Positions 4,635 to 5,078 of a stretch of 5,078 bases of DNA are shown piece after piece (within the stretch, counting starts at the first letter, position 1; every line of letters begins with the position of its first letter). Source of the stretch: CAZDDW01 sp043811105 (GTDB lineage Bacteria > Patescibacteriota > Patescibacteriia > UBA9934 > CAZDDW01); contig JBDRNK010000035.1 in the NCBI GenBank assembly GCA_043811105.1, positions 1 through 5,078 on the forward strand, given 5' to 3'. The notes beneath the pieces are model-generated. The model saw nothing but the letters and a program-made list of their open reading frames with translations. It was not told where the DNA came from and searched no databases. A program made the translations under genes and the position numbers.

Positions 4635-5078
4635 CTATGACACTTTCCTGGAGAGGAGCAAACCGAGGCCGCTCCAACTGCGCGACGGGCGGCAGGCGTC
4701 AACGACCCAGCCGTCACGAGCGAAGTAACCGACGTCGACGCGGCGGCTATCGCCATCCACTTCCTGGCACCAAGCGTAACTGCTCTCCAGAATACGCTTG
4801 CCGTCCTGCAATCGGTAGATCAAGAACCCGGCCTGGGTTACTTCAAGCGCCTGAGTACGGACATGTGTGTCCGGAATCAGCTTTTCCTGGTCGTCCCAGG
4901 TCTTGCTGGTCGAATCTGGTTCGAAACGAGTGCGGACCAGATGCCAGCCTACCGGCAAGCTCTTGTCACGGAACTTATCACCCCGATCGCCCAACCACCA
5001 GTCGTTGTTGTAAACGCAAGGCTGGGACTCAGGGTCGGTTCCGAACAATTCGCGCATGAACGGCAGGGTAACCTTGGG
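4635..5078 (-). CDS. Conserved hypothetical protein (CPR-type), N-terminus outside window
   Basis: The frame is open from the right edge to a TAG at 4635-4637, giving 147 residues. The ATG at 5057 is internal or an alternative start, because PKVTLPF precedes it in frame. The segment MRELFGTDPESQPCVYNNDW followed by WLGDRGDKF, then LPVGWHLVR, and later YAWCQEVDGDSRRVDVGYF, resembles from memory a short family of unknown function frequent in Patescibacteria, typically with F-M-R-x-L-F-G near the start and WC before the C-terminus. There is no signal peptide or membrane helix in the visible part. Trp, Asp and Arg are abundant. It is the upstream neighbour of the infA operon but has its own terminator, so it is not co-transcribed by design. 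GC content is about 55-70% in stretches, far above the operon. Function is unknown. Confidence 0.7.
   Translation of the reverse strand, partial: PKVTLPFMRELFGTDPESQPCVYNNDWWLGDRGDKFRDKSLPVGWHLVRTRFEPDSTSKTWDDQEKLIPDTHVRTQALEVTQAGFLIYRLQDGKRILESSYAWCQEVDGDSRRVDVGYFARDGWVVDACRPSRSWSGLGLLLSRKVS

Noticed and set aside
4637..5059. 140-codon plus-strand ORF over the right flank
   Set aside because: It is antisense to the hypothetical gene, very rich in Arg/Pro/Ser as expected for a shadow frame in GC-rich DNA, and has no family-like blocks. The minus-strand protein has recognisable blocks and a terminator at the right place.

Overview
The window looks like chromosomal DNA from a Candidate Phyla Radiation (Patescibacteria) bacterium, perhaps from the Falkowbacteria/Kuenenbacteria part of the group. 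Three things point there. The ribosomal proteins are compact (L13 of 119 residues), S11 ends in CRPPGPRRV, and a right-flank gene resembles, from memory, a short hypothetical family common in these genomes. The lineage call is an inference; no search was run.

Layout. Positions 3-314 (+) hold the 3' end of a gene for a beta-barrel-like protein, followed by its own terminator (319-354). Positions 362-528 form a large inverted-repeat element built from 7-bp phased words. Positions 559-4363 (-) are one long operon, read right to left: infA, rpmJ, rpsM, a 148-bp gap holding a 133-bp inverted repeat, then rpsK, rpsD, rpoA, rplQ, rplM, rpsI and a strong terminator (559-583). Apart from the rpsM-rpsK gap, spacing is only 1-9 bp. 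Positions 4382-4542 hold three near-consensus sigma70-type promoters for this operon, all with 17-bp spacers. The second and third each carry a DnaA-box-like 9-mer exactly 6 bp upstream of the -35. Positions 4546-4634 hold the terminator and a 7-bp phased repeat tract behind the upstream gene, whose C-terminal 147 codons fill 4635-5078 (-).

Together the operon supplies initiation factor 1, three 30S head/platform proteins (S13, S11, S9), S4 of the 30S body, three 50S proteins (L36, L17, L13) and the RNA polymerase alpha subunit. This is the usual bacterial alpha operon with the L13-S9 pair attached.

The most notable points are an alpha subunit that stops after its N-terminal domain, the repeated 9-mer/promoter module, the heptad-phased inverted repeat, and a clear base-composition step between the AT-rich operon and its GC-rich flanks. 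I see no CRISPR array, transposase, tRNA or rRNA, and no new multigene system beyond these features.
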